A DNA stretch of 64,000 bases from Clostridiales bacterium (GCA_022009995.1 CP091734.1:496001-560000), one strand, 5' to 3'; positions 1 through 9,952 are shown, counted from the stretch's first letter. The notes: generated by a model from the sequence alone, not told the origin. Translations and numbers: made by a program.

Positions 1-1
1 T

Positions 2-1016
2 GAACGCGGTAACGAAATTGCAATAAGTTTTGCCGAACGCGGTATACTCTATCGCGGTAAGCCGTTCAGCGCGGCAAATATTTACGTCATTCTTCACGGC
101 GAAATATACGGGCAAATACGTATTGCACGGCGAGGTTTACGATAATATTTATCCGAAAATCATAGACAAGGAATTATTTGAGCGTTGCAAAGCAAAAATA
201 GATGCTAACCGATACGGCAATCATATTCCGGACTATTCCTACCTACTCCGAAAAAGAGTTTATTGCGGAGAATGCGGCACAAGAATGACGTCATACAGCG
301 GAACGTCAAAATCCGGTAAAGTATCAAAGTATTATAAATGTTGGAACGCCATAGGCAAAAAGAACTGCAAAGCCAAATTTATGAAAAAGGACTTGCTTGA
401 AAGTATTGTCCTAAAAGCCTTACAAGAAACGTTGACGGGTAAAAATTTATCCGTAATCGTTGACGAGATATACAAACAGCATAATGCAAAACTGTTAGGA
501 GATAATCCAGTCAAGACTCTTGAAAAAGAATTGTTGCGGATAAATAAATCCATAAACAACATTATGAACGCCATCGAACAAGGCATTATAACCGACACGA
601 CAAAAGACCGTTTGCAGGAACTCGAATCCACTCGCAAAGACTTACAAGAAAAACTAATTTTTGAGCGTATGCAAGAAAAAACGGTGTTGGATAAAAAGAC
701 TATTGAAACCTATCTTAAAAAAGCCGTCGAACAAGCGCCTGAAATAATGATTGAATTGCTCGTCGAAAAAGTGTATGTGTATAGCGATGACCGTATCGAA
801 ATTATGCTACACTATGTAGATACACCCATTACCCCTAAACCGATTGAATACGATAAAGACGAAAACCCTGAAGGTGAAAGCCTTCGGGGTTCTCTTATTT
901 ATACGACTAAAATCTTCGTCGATAACGATATCTTTAAGGGTATGAATAAAAAAATCCTCGAACCCACGTTCAAGGAAACTCAAAAAATGCCCGTTTTAAT
1001 TGAAATTAGAGGATAA
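2..1016 (+). CDS. Large serine recombinase, C-terminal part (5' end outside window, frameshifted)
   Basis: This is the C-terminal region of a large serine recombinase, the enzyme that integrates and excises mobile elements through a Ser-linked DNA intermediate. The gene enters the window in frame 2 (reading ERGILYRGKPFSAANIY) and continues in frame 3 after a shift near base 105, where GAAATAT probably stands for a longer A run; the joined reading gives the usual KYTGKYVLHGEVYDNIYP of the recombinase domain. A zinc beta-ribbon follows (CGECG near 270-285 and a second Cys pair near 345-370), then a coiled-coil region to about base 750. The catalytic resolvase domain lies upstream of the window. 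No partner genes of the same element are visible downstream, so this may be an element edge. The TTG at 30 is not a true start. Confidence 0.88.
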
Positions 1017-1054
1017 AACTATGGTTTTTACTACTAAAAGGTGTTCGTGCGAGG

Positions 1055-3590
1055 TTAAACAAACGCAGAATCGTCGATGCTCGTCACGCTGTCGGGGATT
1101 GTGATGCTCGTAAGCCCGGTGCAACCAGAGAAGGCATAAGAAGGGATTGCCGTTACTCCATCCGGGATTGTAATGGATGTGGCAAGTTCATTGTTTATAT
1201 ACAACTTCTTGTTGCTTGCACCATATTCCATCAACCTGCCCAATCCTGAAATATTGCACCATGCCGCTATATCCGTGATATATATGTCCTGAAGTTTATT
1301 GCAACCATCGAAGGCATCCTCGCCAATGCTCGTCACGCTATTAGGGATTGTTATGCTCGTAAGCCCGTTGCAACCAAAGAAGGCATAAGAAGGGATTGCC
1401 GTTACTCCGTTCGGGATTGTAATTGATGTAACAAGTTCATTGTTTATATACAACTTTTTGTCGCTTGTGCCATATCCCATCAAATAGTATAATCCTGAAA
1501 TATTGCACCATGCCGATATATCCGTGATATATATGTCTTGAAGTTTGCGGCAACCTTGGAAGGCATCCTCGCCAATGCTCGTCACGCTATTAGGGATTGT
1601 TATGCTCGTAAGCCCGTTGCAACCAGAGAAGGCATAAGAAGGGATTGCCGTTACTCCGTTCGGGATTGTAATTGATGTAACAAGTTCATTGTTTATATAC
1701 AACTTTTTGTCGCTTGTGCTATATCCCATCAAATAGTATAATCCTGAAATATTGCACCATGCCGATATATCCGTGATATATATGTCTTGAAGCCCTTTGC
1801 AACCATTGAAGGCATAATCGCCGATGCTCGTCACGCTGCCCCCGATTGTCACACTCGTAAGCCCGTTGCAACCAGAGAATGCCTGCCGACCGATGCTTGT
1901 CACGCTGTCGGGGATGGTTATGCTCGTAAGCCCGTTGCAACCAGAGAAGGCAAGATCACCGATGCTCATCACGCTGTTACCGATTGTCACACTCGTAAGC
2001 CCGCGGCAATTATAGAAGGCAGACTCGCCGAAGCTCGTCACACTGTCAGGGATTGTCACGCTCGTAAGCCCGCCGCAACCATTGAAGGCATAATCGCCGA
2101 TGCTCGTTACGGGTTTTGCGTTATATTCGGACGGAATAATAATTTCCGTGTCCGTACAAGTGCCTATACCCGTCACGGTATAGCCGGTTCCGTCGCTGTT
2201 CCAAGAATATTCAAGGCCTTCGCTTGCACGTTCGGTTCCGCAACGGGTGCATACGCCGCCTTGATAATCATGTCCCAAGGCTTTTCCGTATTTTGCGTTA
2301 CATTTTTCGCACACCGCTTGTTCGGTACAGGTTGCAGTTCCGCCATGGCAGTTTTCCGTTTCGGAATGTTCGTTGTTGAAAGAACAAACCCTTGTATGCG
2401 TATCTTCACTTTCATTTTTTATCCATTCTCCGAAGTTGTGAGCATCTGGATTTATTGCAATCGTCAAATCGTCAAGCGTTGTTTCCGTTTTGTGTTCGTC
2501 ATCCTTAAATACTTTGTTACAAACCGAGCATTTGTAATGCGCTTCCGTGCCCGTTGCCGAGCAAGTAGGCTCTATCTTTGAAATCAACTCGCCGTAGTTA
2601 TGTCCAAGTGCATTTCCATATTTCGTTACATCTTTCGCATACAGCTTGTTCAGTGCATGTTGCCGTGCCGCCGGTATGACCGAGTGCGGGAATTTCTTCA
2701 TACGTTGTATGTTTGCACCCTTCGCGTTTGCAGGTTACGTATGCTTTCCAACCTTTTTCGGTGCAAGTCGCCTCTTGTCCGTTGTGAGTTTCCAAATCGT
2801 GCCCGAGTGCGTCGATTTCTTGATAGGTCGTATAAGTACAACCGTCACGTTTGCAAGTGTCATACGCATGCCAACCTTTTTCGGTGCATGTTGCGGGCTG
2901 TCCTGCGTGGTGTTCTAAGTCATGTCCCAAGGGGTTGCCGTATTTTTCGTTACATCTTTCGCATACGGCTTGCTCAGTGCAAGTTGCCGTGCCGCCGGTA
3001 TGCCCGAGTGCAGGGATTTCTTCATACGTTGAATAATCGCACCCTTCACGCTTGCAAGTATCGTATTCTTTCCAACCTTTTTCGGTGCAGGTTGCGGGCT
3101 GTCCGGCGTGATTTTCCAAATCGTGACCGAGAGCATCGATTTCTGTTTGAGCCTTCAATATCTTTCCGCACTTTGAACAATGTTTGCCTTCGGTAAGTCC
3201 TTTTTCCGTGCAAGTAGGCTCAACGGCGGCGTCGGTTACTGCAACGTGTTCACAAACGTCTTCTTCCCACTTCACGTAAACGTCGATATTTTTCGTAATG
3301 CCCGTTGCTTTCAAGGATTCAAGAGTGGTGCTTATCGTCAACTGTGCGTCAAGAAAGTATCCCGCGATATGAAAGCCGTCTTTCGTGATAGTCGGGATTT
3401 CTTTGGTTATATCCCATACGATATCGCTTTGCCCGTTATTCGGGTGTATGGTGACTTTATATTCGGATACAATATCGGTGCCGGTTTTATCCGTGTCGAC
3501 CTTGTCGCAGGCAACGAAAGCGCACGATAAAAGGATTGCCATCGTCAAGACGGCAAGAATACTAATGATTTGTTTTTTGTTGGATTTCAT
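1055..3590 (-). CDS. BspA-type leucine-rich-repeat surface lipoprotein (frameshifted)
   Basis: Predicted surface lipoprotein of about 845 residues. The ATG at 3590 is preceded by GAGG at good spacing and begins a signal peptide ending at FVAC, with Cys28 as the lipid site. Next comes an InlB-like segment, then about five copies of a Cys-rich repeat of the type CTEKGW...C..C and ALGH (residues about 110-430), then BspA/LRR_5 leucine-rich repeats with the pattern LTSITIPDSVTSIG to the end. One frameshift lies near 2622, in the same GAAATAT context as the break in the recombinase. No LPXTG or other wall anchor is seen at the C-terminus. BspA repeats in other bacteria bind host or microbial surfaces; the ligand here is unknown. 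It stands alone on the minus strand. Confidence 0.85.
1080..1830 (-). repeat. Three 249-bp tandem repeats inside the BspA-type gene
   Basis: The segment containing attgcacc recurs at about 1253, 1502 and 1751, an exact 249-base period, equal to 83 codons. Each unit encodes two leucine-rich repeats plus an insert reading LQDIYITDISAWCNIS followed by KKLYINNEL. Copies two and three are almost identical, which points to recent duplication and to a risk of copy-number error in assembly. Confidence 0.85.
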
Positions 3591-3666
3591 AACAAACCTC
3601 GCAACCATTATTACGGGGCATCAAAAATAGGCAAAAAAATATAACAAGTGCATCCCCGCTGATTTT

Positions 3667-3773
3667 GCGACAAATCTACATACTACACCCAGTGCAAAGA
3701 CTATGTAATGCGAATAATGCACCTGTTACCAAAGTAAAAGGCTCTTTGCACTATGCTTATTAAGATTTGTCGC
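3667..3773. repeat. Nested inverted repeat in the intergenic region
   Basis: Outer arms GCGACAAATCT (3667-3677) and AGATTTGTCGC (3763-3773) are exact inverted copies; inside them AGTGCAAAG (3691-3699) and CTTTGCACT (3744-3752) pair in the same register. The 107-base element sits upstream of the BspA-type gene. It resembles a small non-autonomous mobile element or a regulatory cruciform; no target duplication is seen at its edges. Confidence 0.7.
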
Positions 3774-3839
3774 ACGTTAATAATATCATCTTTCCGGCAA
3801 TATGTCAATATTTGCGGATTTGACCGATTTCGCTTTATA

Positions 3840-3870
3840 AAACAAAACCCTGCGGTGCAGGGTTTTGTTT
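3840..3870. terminator. Intrinsic terminator, likely bidirectional
   Basis: A 14-bp stem, AAACAAAACCCTGC paired with GCAGGGTTTTGTTT around a GGT loop, flanked by A and T runs. It follows the minus-strand lipoprotein gene that stops at 3909. Confidence 0.85.
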
Positions 3871-3908
3871 TTGTTTTAGGGATAAATGATAAGGAAAATT
3901 ATGTTTTA

Positions 3909-4832
3909 TTAAATGACTTCCGAATAGCCGTTGTTGTAGGTGAGTTTATAACCGCCTTCAACCGCTTCAACGGTGATAAAGCCTTTTTCTTTGCCCTTTT
4001 CGTACTTAATCTTGAATTTTCCGTCCACGTCGCCTTTGATGATTTTATATTCGGTTTCTTCGGGGACGTTTTCGATTTCCATTTTGAAGGATACTTCGGT
4101 TTTGCCGTTTTCGTCTTCGACTTCAAGCTTGAATTCGCGCACCTTCTCGTCGTTTTCGTAGATTTCGTATTCGTATTCGACTTCCTGAGCGCCGTTTTCA
4201 ACTTCTACGGATTGTTTGATTTTGACGTAGTTCAAGGGATTCTCCCTGCTTTTGGTGGTGAATTCGATGGAAATTTCTTTTTCGTCGCCTTCGGTTTCGA
4301 TTTCTTTCTTGCCCGTTACGTCAAACTTTTGGTCGCCGAATACCATCACGCCCGACAAAGTTGTGGACACTTCGGTTTCTTCCTCACCGTCGTCGATTTC
4401 GGTTTCGGTGACGGTGTTGACTTCCTTATAATACATTTTTGCGGTGATGCCGGTGTTGCCGACGGTGACCGTCATGACGAAAGGATAATCTTTATAAAGC
4501 CCTTCGACGTCTTCGTTCTTTTCAACGGTTTGCGTGATGCCGCCGCCCGAGATAACGTCGTCGAACATATTGAGACAGTCTTTGATGCCGCTTACGTCCG
4601 CGTCGGTGATGACGCCGGGGCGGGTTGTTTCCGCCGCGCCGGTTGCGCCACTTTCGGTCTGAGCAAGATATTCCGCTCCGGTCAGCGCGGAAAGCGCGTA
4701 TACGTCGTTTGCGTTGACTTTGACTTTCGCCGCGTTACCGCCGCCGCCTTTGACGTCGCACGCCGTGAGCGCAGCCGTCATCGTTCCGATAAGAGCGAGC
4801 GCACATACTATTGATATTATTTTCTTTTTCAT
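3909..4832 (-). CDS. Lipoprotein of unknown function, putative ECF sigma target
   Basis: A 307-residue protein with a clear lipoprotein signal peptide (LTAC, Cys25) and an AGGAGGT ribosome binding site upstream of the ATG at 4832. The rest is acidic, rich in Glu, Lys, Thr and Val with alternating charged and beta-branched residues, suggesting an extracytoplasmic beta-rich domain. I do not recognise a family. Its upstream region shares a 39-base block with the upstream region of the sigma factor gene at 6450, so it is probably transcribed by that sigma factor. It lies directly downstream of the sigma/anti-sigma pair. The long plus-strand reading frame over the same bases is an antisense shadow. 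Confidence 0.85.
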   Translation of the reverse strand: MKKKIISIVCALALIGTMTAALTACDVKGGGGNAAKVKVNANDVYALSALTGAEYLAQTESGATGAAETTRPGVITDADVSGIKDCLNMFDDVISGGGITQTVEKNEDVEGLYKDYPFVMTVTVGNTGITAKMYYKEVNTVTETEIDDGEEETEVSTTLSGVMVFGDQKFDVTGKKEIETEGDEKEISIEFTTKSRENPLNYVKIKQSVEVENGAQEVEYEYEIYENDEKVREFKLEVEDENGKTEVSFKMEIENVPEETEYKIIKGDVDGKFKIKYEKGKEKGFITVEAVEGGYKLTYNNGYSEVI

Positions 4833-4853
4833 AAGGGGTTACCTCCTGTTTAT

Positions 4854-4892
4854 TCTACTTAATATACGGACAAGCCCTTAAAAAATTCTAAC
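4854..4892 (-). promoter_or_regulatory. ECF-type promoter of the lipoprotein gene
   Basis: This block matches 31 of 39 bases with 6454-6492 upstream of the sigma gene. On the minus strand it reads GTTAGAATTTTTTAAGG, then TCCGTATATTAAGTAGA. GTT.GAA as -35 and CGTATA as -10 fit an ECF sigma promoter. The AGGAGGT ribosome binding site follows. Confidence 0.7.
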
Positions 4893-4907
4893 GTTTTTGA
4901 AAAATTT

Positions 4908-5931
4908 TTAATCTTCTTGTTCAAAAAGTTCTTCCTTGACGATTTCCAGAAGGTCGGACAGGATCTCTCCGTAGGAGTCGTCGCCGTCGGGATTGTTGAT
5001 GTCGTCGATACATTCAAGAAGGTCTTTCTTTTTGTCAAGAAGGTCCTCGTAAAATTCGGCGATTTCGTCGTTGGCGACCTCGTGGTAATTCACCTTATAG
5101 TCGGCGCAATAAACCTTGATTGCTTCGAGCAAGGCTTTTTCCGTGTTGCTCTGGTCAAGCTTTTTCACCTTACGCTCACTTTCTGAAAGCCCCTCTTTAT
5201 TAAGCATACCAAGAAGACTTTCGATGCGCCTGATTTTTTCGTTTATCGCAACGATTAGTTTATCCTTGAAGTCGTCAACCATCTGCTTTTCGTACTCGCC
5301 GACGTTGTTGTTGTCGTAATAATCCTCGATGGCGTCGATGTCATTATCGCTTAAAATCATTGCGGAAACGTCCTTGTTTGTTGAACAGGTTGTTGACGAC
5401 TTCTAAGGCGTGACGCTGTTTTTCGTCGATGCGCTTGCCCGTTTTTTTGTCGGCGACGGAAATTCTGACTTTGCCTTTTTCCTTCACAAGCCCCGCCTCG
5501 TCCATTTTTTCAATAAGATAAGTTGCCGCTTCGTCGATATTTTTGCCGACAAGGTTTTCCTGATAAAGCAAAACCACGCCGTCTTTGTTCATACCTTTTT
5601 GCGCGGTAACGACGTCCCCGCCGGACACGTCGAGCCTTACGGACGGGTTGACGTCGATAAACACGACGTAGTCCGACGCGTACGAAACGCCGGGGGTTTT
5701 TGGGGATTTTCCGGGCTTGGACGTTTTTGCGATAATCGGCGCAAGCACCGCAATCATCGCGATAAGCGCAACGGACAAGACTGCCGTCGCCCACTTGAAC
5801 CCGTTTGACGATTTTGCGGCGGGCGCGTTCTTCTTTTCAAACTGCGAAAAATCGACGTCTTTCCTGATTCTCTCTCTGACGTCGGGGGACTTTTCGTATA
5901 ATTCGTTTATAATCTTGTTTTTATTTTTCAT
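4908..5931 (-). CDS. RsgI-like membrane anti-sigma factor (frameshifted)
   Basis: Probable anti-sigma factor paired with the ECF sigma factor that overlaps it by 11 bases. Residues 1-47 are cytoplasmic, a membrane span covers about 47-70, and the following extracytoplasmic part carries the RsgI-type middle domain (VVFIDVNPSVRLDV, then AATYLIEKMDEAG). One frameshift near 5375 separates it from the C-terminal 150 residues, which read ILSDNDIDAIEDYYDN and are predicted to be helical and strongly acidic. Reading through gives NLFNK...VSAMILSDND without a gap, so I treat the two parts as one protein of about 340 residues. A separate small C-terminal protein starting at 5360 is possible but has no ribosome binding site. 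The extracytoplasmic signal is unknown. Confidence 0.75.
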
Positions 5932-6450
5932 TATAAACCTCGCCGTAAAACGTTTTGACTTTTTTGATTACCTTGTTATATTTCCAGTTTATCGTGGATA
6001 TGGGTTCGCCAAGCATTTTTGCGACCTCGACGCGGCGGTATCCGTAAATCGTCGTGAGTTCCAGTATGCGGAATTCGTCGTCGCTTAAATTCTGCCTTGC
6101 GTGTTCGAGAAGCGGAAGATCCGAAACGGTCACGTCGCTTGTCGCGATTTCGACGTCGTCGATATTCGCGCCCGCCGCCCGTGTCATTCGCCGCGCCTCG
6201 TCCAGCGCCTTGTTCTTCGCGATTTGCAAAAGGTACGAAAGCGGGTTTTGCTCGTCGTCGATTTTCGCAATCGAGTTCAGAAAAGCGACGTACGTTTCCT
6301 GCATTGCGTCCTCGACAAGATAGTTGTCTTTCAACACGCCGCGTATCACGTAATACACCGACGCCCTTGTCAAATCGTAAATCTCGTCAAAATACTCGGT
6401 TTTGCCCTTCTTAAGTTGTCTGATAGCGCGCGCTACCTTTCTTTCAACAT
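5921..6450 (-). CDS. RNA polymerase ECF-type sigma factor
   Basis: Sigma-70 family member of about 175 residues. Region 2 is visible as NYLVEDAMQETYVAFLNSI and YLLQIAKNKALDEAR; region 4 as LSDDEFRILELTTIYGYRRVEVAKMLG followed by TINWKYNKVIKKVK. The uninterrupted frame begins only at 6373, but ATG at 6450 followed by MLKER, with one base restored in AGGTAG near 6437, gives MLKERVARAIRQLKKGKTE, the normal N-terminus of this family. The 3' end overlaps the anti-sigma start, the usual coupled arrangement. Its upstream block at 6454-6492 is repeated before the lipoprotein gene at 4832, consistent with autoregulation. Confidence 0.85.
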
Positions 6451-6453
6451 GAC

Positions 6454-6492
6454 TCTACTTTATATACGGATTATCTCTTGAAAATTTCCAAC
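6454..6492 (-). promoter_or_regulatory. ECF-type promoter of the sigma operon
   Basis: The minus strand reads GTTGGAAATTTTCAAG, then TCCGTATATAAAGTAGA, ending only a few bases before the proposed ATG at 6450. It shares 31 of 39 bases with 4854-4892. The -10-like CGTATA lies 12 bases before the ATG, so the 5' leader would be very short. Confidence 0.7.
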
Positions 6493-6521
6493 TTTTTTCA
6501 AAATAATCTTAAAAATACAAA

Positions 6522-6543
6522 CGGGGACTCCGAAAAGCCCCCG
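6522..6543 (-). terminator. Intrinsic terminator of the GH13 gene
   Basis: The minus strand shows CGGGGGCT paired with AGTCCCCG around TTTCGG, followed by TTTGTATTTTT. Confidence 0.7.
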
Positions 6544-6563
6544 CATTTTCGTTTTTTTGCCGT

Positions 6564-8254
6564 TTATCCGAAGATATACGTCCTTGCTTCCCACGGACGG
6601 GTAACAAAGCCGTTGTTTACCACTTTGTTGTCCTTGTAGTTTCCGATAAGTAACTTGCCCTTTTTAAGGTCGAAGCCTTCGGGCGCCTTGAATCTAACCG
6701 CTTTGTCCGAGAAATTCAGCACGACAAGCATACGTTTCCCTTCGTAATTCCTTTCGTAAACCCACAGGTTTTTGCTGTTTTTATAATGCAACTTGTAGTC
6801 GCCGTAGATTATAATCGGGTTTTCTTTTCTTATCCTGATAAGTTCGCGATAGTAGTTAAGAACGCTGTTTTCGTCGTCAATCTGGCTTTCGACGTTGATA
6901 TCCTTATAATTTTTGTTGATATGGAACCAGGCGCGGTCTGCCGTCGTGAAGCCGGCGCACTTGCCGTCCGTCCATTGTACGGGGGTGCGGGCATTGTCGC
7001 GGCTGCCGTATGCAAGCATTTTCATCGCGAGCTTTTCGGGAAGTCCGAGTTTTTTCATTATGTCGTGCGTGCAGAACGCCGCAACGTCCACGTAATCGCG
7101 AATGTTTTTAAGGTATATGCTGGTCATTCCGATTTCCTGTCCCTGATACACAAACGGCGTGCCCGACAGGAAGAAATACGAGTTTGCAAGCACTTTCGCC
7201 GACAAGTCGTGATATCTCTTTTCGTCGCCGAAACGGGAAACCGAACGAGGTTGGTCGTGGTTTTCCATATAGTTTGCGTTCCACGCGACGCCGTACATTT
7301 TGTCCTGCCACGTCGACATGACTTTTTTGAGTTTTTTGAGTTTGAATCCCGTGTGCACGCAGGCGTTGCCGATGCAGTCCGCTTCCATATGCTGGAAATG
7401 GAACATCATATTAAGGTCTTGTTTGTCGCCTTCTTTATGAATTCGAGAGCGATATCGGGCGTCATTCCGGGGGCTTCGCCGACGGTCATGCAGTCGTATT
7501 TGCCCCAGCCTTCGTTTTTGAACTGTTGCAGATATTCGTGAAGGTGCGGTCCCCTGTTATAGTGCGTAACGCCGCGCATGACGGGTGAAAGCGGATTGCC
7601 GTTCGGCAGTCCTTCTTCCTTGCTGATATAAGTGATGACGTCTTCGCGGAAACCGTCCACGCCCATATCGAGCCAGTATTTGTAAATGTCGATGACTTCC
7701 TGTCTTACTTTCGGGTTATCGTGATTCAGGTCGGGCTGTCCGACGGCGAACAGGTGCAGATAATATTCTTTCCTTTCGTCGTCCCACGTCCAGGCGGGGC
7801 CGGGGAACGATGACGTCCAGTTGTTGGGATAACCTTTCCCGTCCTTTCCCGTGCCTTTGCGCCAGAAATAATAATCCTTATACGGGTTGTCGTCGCCGCC
7901 CATGCGGGACTTTTGGAACCATTCGTGTTCGGTCGACGTGTGGTTGACGACAAGGTCCATTATGACTTTTATGCCCCTTTCCTTGCAACCTTTCAACACC
8001 GCCTTGAAGTCGTCAAGGGTGCCGTATTCGGGCGCGATGTTGCGATAATCGGCGATGTCGTAACCGAAGTCGCATTGCGGACTTTTGTAAACGGGCGAAA
8101 ACCAGATGGCGTCGATACCCAGCCATTTCAGATAATCAAGCTTTTCCAGCACGCCTTTCAGGTCGCCGATGCCGTCGCCGTTGCCGTCCTTGAAACTTCT
8201 GGGCCAGATCTGGTAAACGGTCATTTCCTTGTACCAACACTTTTTGATATCCAT
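6564..8254 (-). CDS. GH13 alpha-glucosidase / oligo-1,6-glucosidase family (frameshifted)
   Basis: Cytoplasmic glycoside hydrolase of family 13, about 563 residues, expected to cleave alpha-glucosidic bonds in short oligosaccharides such as isomaltose. All conserved regions are present: DLVVNHTS, GFREDVI with the nucleophile Asp, VGEAPG with the acid/base Glu, and ENHDQPRS with the transition-state Asp. No signal peptide. The start at 8254 (MDIKKCWYKEMTVYQIWPRSF) has an AGAGGT ribosome binding site. One missing A near 7430 breaks the frame; restoring it gives EFIKEGDKQDLNMMFHFQHM. It stands alone between its own promoter and terminator. Substrate within the family cannot be fixed from motifs. 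Confidence 0.9.
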
Positions 8255-8292
8255 AATTTTACCTCTTTTTAAGGATAGTTTTTTATAAATAT

Positions 8293-8321
8293 ATATTATC
8301 AAATAAAGCGGCGTTTCTCAA
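8293..8321 (-). promoter_or_regulatory. Sigma-A promoter of the GH13 gene
   Basis: Minus-strand TTGAGA (8316-8321) and TAATAT (8293-8298) separated by 17 bases. Confidence 0.6.
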
Positions 8322-8360
8322 CAGATTGCACAAAAAAAACCGCGTCCCCCGACAAAAAAG

Positions 8361-8388
8361 TTGTGTTTTTTTTATAATATGATATAAT
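8361..8388 (+). promoter_or_regulatory. Sigma-A promoter of the EamA transporter gene
   Basis: TTGTGT (8361-8366), 16-base spacer, TATAAT (8383-8388). Confidence 0.55.
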
Positions 8389-8444
8389 CGTAATGGTTTT
8401 CTTAACGCTCCTTGGCGAGGTAGCCCGTCGGAGAAGGTAGAAAA

Positions 8445-9401
8445 GTGCAAAAGCGTAAAAACTTGTTTTTATATTTCTTGCTTGCTTTGGTCACCATCGT
8501 CTGGGGCTTGGGCTTTGTATTCACGAAACAGGTGTTGCCGTATGTTTCGCCGTCGCTTCTGAACGTGTTGCGTTTTTCCGTCGCCGCGCTCATAACTTTT
8601 ATCTTATTTTTCAAACAGATAGTTAAACTTAATATAAAGCAGTGTTTAAGTGGCGTTTTGGCAGGAACGCTTATTGTTTTCAGTTTTGGTTGTCAGACTT
8701 ATTCAATGGTTTACACGTCAGCGACGAACACGTCTTTGATGACGGGGCTTTACGTCGTGATGGTGCCGTTTTTTATTTGGGCGGCGCACAAAAAACGTCC
8801 GCCGATCCGCGCATTCGTCGCGGGATTTCTGGGCTTCGCAAGCATTGCGTGTCTGGCTTTCGGCGGCTTGTCGAAACTGAACTTCGGCGACCTTCTCGCG
8901 TTTTTCTGCGCTGTGGGGTTTGCCGTCCATTATCTTGTCCTTGACAAAGCGACGAAGTCCACGCCCGCAGGCGCGCTGACCTTTGTACAAATGCTGACCG
9001 CCGCCGTTTTGTTTTTCGTCGTCGGATTTATCGTCGACGGCAAGGCAATGCTGAATTGCTCTTTCCCGAAATCCATTATCCTTCCGCTTTTCACCCTGTG
9101 CGTGTTGAATACGGCGTTTGCTTATATCGTTCAGACACGCGCGCAAAAGACAATCGACGCGTCGAAAGTTTCGCTTGTTTTGTCGTTTGAAAGCACGCTG
9201 GGCGCGGTGTTTGCGGTGATTCTGGGCGGCGACAAGTTCACTTGGTATCTCGCCCTTTCGATAATCGGAATGACGGCGGCTATCCTTATTGCCGAGTGGC
9301 CACAGAAAAAACAAACGTCGTCTCTTCCCGACGTCGAAACGAATAATTACGACTTTTCTTCCATACAATCTTTAAGCGACGACGAAATATCTTTGCCTTA
9401 A
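8445..9401 (+). CDS. EamA/DMT family transporter
   Basis: A 318-residue membrane protein with about ten hydrophobic segments arranged as two EamA repeats, typical of the drug/metabolite transporter superfamily. Each repeat carries the usual features, for example TIVWGLGFVFTKQ in the first and SFESTLGAVFAVILGGD in the second. The start is a GTG at 8445 with AGAAGG eight bases before it. The frame is intact, unlike many neighbours. The substrate is unknown; family members export amino acids, nucleosides or other metabolites. Confidence 0.88.
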   Translation: MQKRKNLFLYFLLALVTIVWGLGFVFTKQVLPYVSPSLLNVLRFSVAALITFILFFKQIVKLNIKQCLSGVLAGTLIVFSFGCQTYSMVYTSATNTSLMTGLYVVMVPFFIWAAHKKRPPIRAFVAGFLGFASIACLAFGGLSKLNFGDLLAFFCAVGFAVHYLVLDKATKSTPAGALTFVQMLTAAVLFFVVGFIVDGKAMLNCSFPKSIILPLFTLCVLNTAFAYIVQTRAQKTIDASKVSLVLSFESTLGAVFAVILGGDKFTWYLALSIIGMTAAILIAEWPQKKQTSSLPDVETNNYDFSSIQSLSDDEISLP

Positions 9402-9464
9402 TCGTTGACATTTGATATTCACGGTGCTATTATTCCTTTCGAAAAAAATGTTTGGAGGTTTTTT

Positions 9465-9809
9465 ATGCAAGACTTCGCAAAAAATTATATCAAATCATAC
9501 GAAGGGCTCGGCAGATGGGTCAAGTTCCTTCTCAATTTCCTTTGGGCAATCCCCACGAATCTTTATCGCCTTTCGAAAAGCATCGTGAAAAAAGATACGA
9601 TCGGCGCGGTTCTTTCCGTCATTCTTCTTATCTTCTGCGGCTGGTGGGTTATCGCGGTCATCGACTTCGTAACAATCGCTCTCAAAGACAAAATTTATTG
9701 GTTCGACTTCAACGAAATGAAACTGTACGCCCTTGAAGACAGCACGGATTCGGCCGACGACAAACCCTCGTCCGACGACACCAACTCGAACGCCGACAAA
9801 ATCGACTGA
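9465..9809 (+). CDS. Small membrane protein of unknown function
   Basis: A 114-residue protein starting at ATG 9465, chosen over the upstream in-frame start at 9405 because GGAGG lies six bases before it. A strong membrane segment (TIGAVLSVILLIFCGWWVI) is followed by a second hydrophobic stretch; the last 30 residues are rich in Asp and Ser. I recognise no family. It follows the EamA gene by about 60 bases and is closed by a terminator at 9832. Confidence 0.75.
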   Translation: MQDFAKNYIKSYEGLGRWVKFLLNFLWAIPTNLYRLSKSIVKKDTIGAVLSVILLIFCGWWVIAVIDFVTIALKDKIYWFDFNEMKLYALEDSTDSADDKPSSDDTNSNADKID

Positions 9810-9831
9810 AAAAATCAAATCAAAAAGAAAA

Positions 9832-9856
9832 GACTTGCAACAGACGGTTGCAAGTC
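9832..9856 (+). terminator. Intrinsic terminator
   Basis: GACTTGCAAC and GTTGCAAGTC form a perfect 10-bp stem followed by CCTTTTTTTA. Confidence 0.9.
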
Positions 9857-9925
9857 CTTTTTTTATTTCGTTTTTCTATTTATTGTCCGCGGGCTTCTTT
9901 TTGCGTTCATAATTCTCCTTTATTA

Positions 9926-9950
9926 AAAAAACCGCGGTTAAGCGGTTTTT
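9926..9950 (-). terminator. Intrinsic terminator of the lipoprotein gene
   Basis: AAAAACCGC and GCGGTTTTT pair around a seven-base loop, immediately after the minus-strand stop at 9953, with a T run on that strand. Confidence 0.85.
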
Positions 9951-9952
9951 GG

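Noticed and set aside
1080..1830. CRISPR-like regular repeats
   Set aside because: The 249-base period is a coding repeat (83 codons) inside a leucine-rich repeat protein.
1787..2581. Plus-strand reading frame of 264 codons
   Set aside because: It lies opposite the BspA-type gene, has no ribosome binding site, and only mirrors the leucine-rich repeats of the other strand.
2..3600. Complete integrative element at the left edge
   Set aside because: Only the 3' part of the recombinase is present and no other phage or conjugation gene is seen within the window.
3753..4814. Plus-strand reading frame of 353 codons
   Set aside because: Antisense to the lipoprotein gene; rich in Phe, Val and Asp from complementing Glu/Lys/Thr codons, no start signal, and the minus strand has a signal peptide and AGGAGGT.
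4908..5360. Separate 150-residue cytoplasmic protein
   Set aside because: There is no ribosome binding site, and the sequence joins smoothly to the end of the anti-sigma reading frame after one shift.
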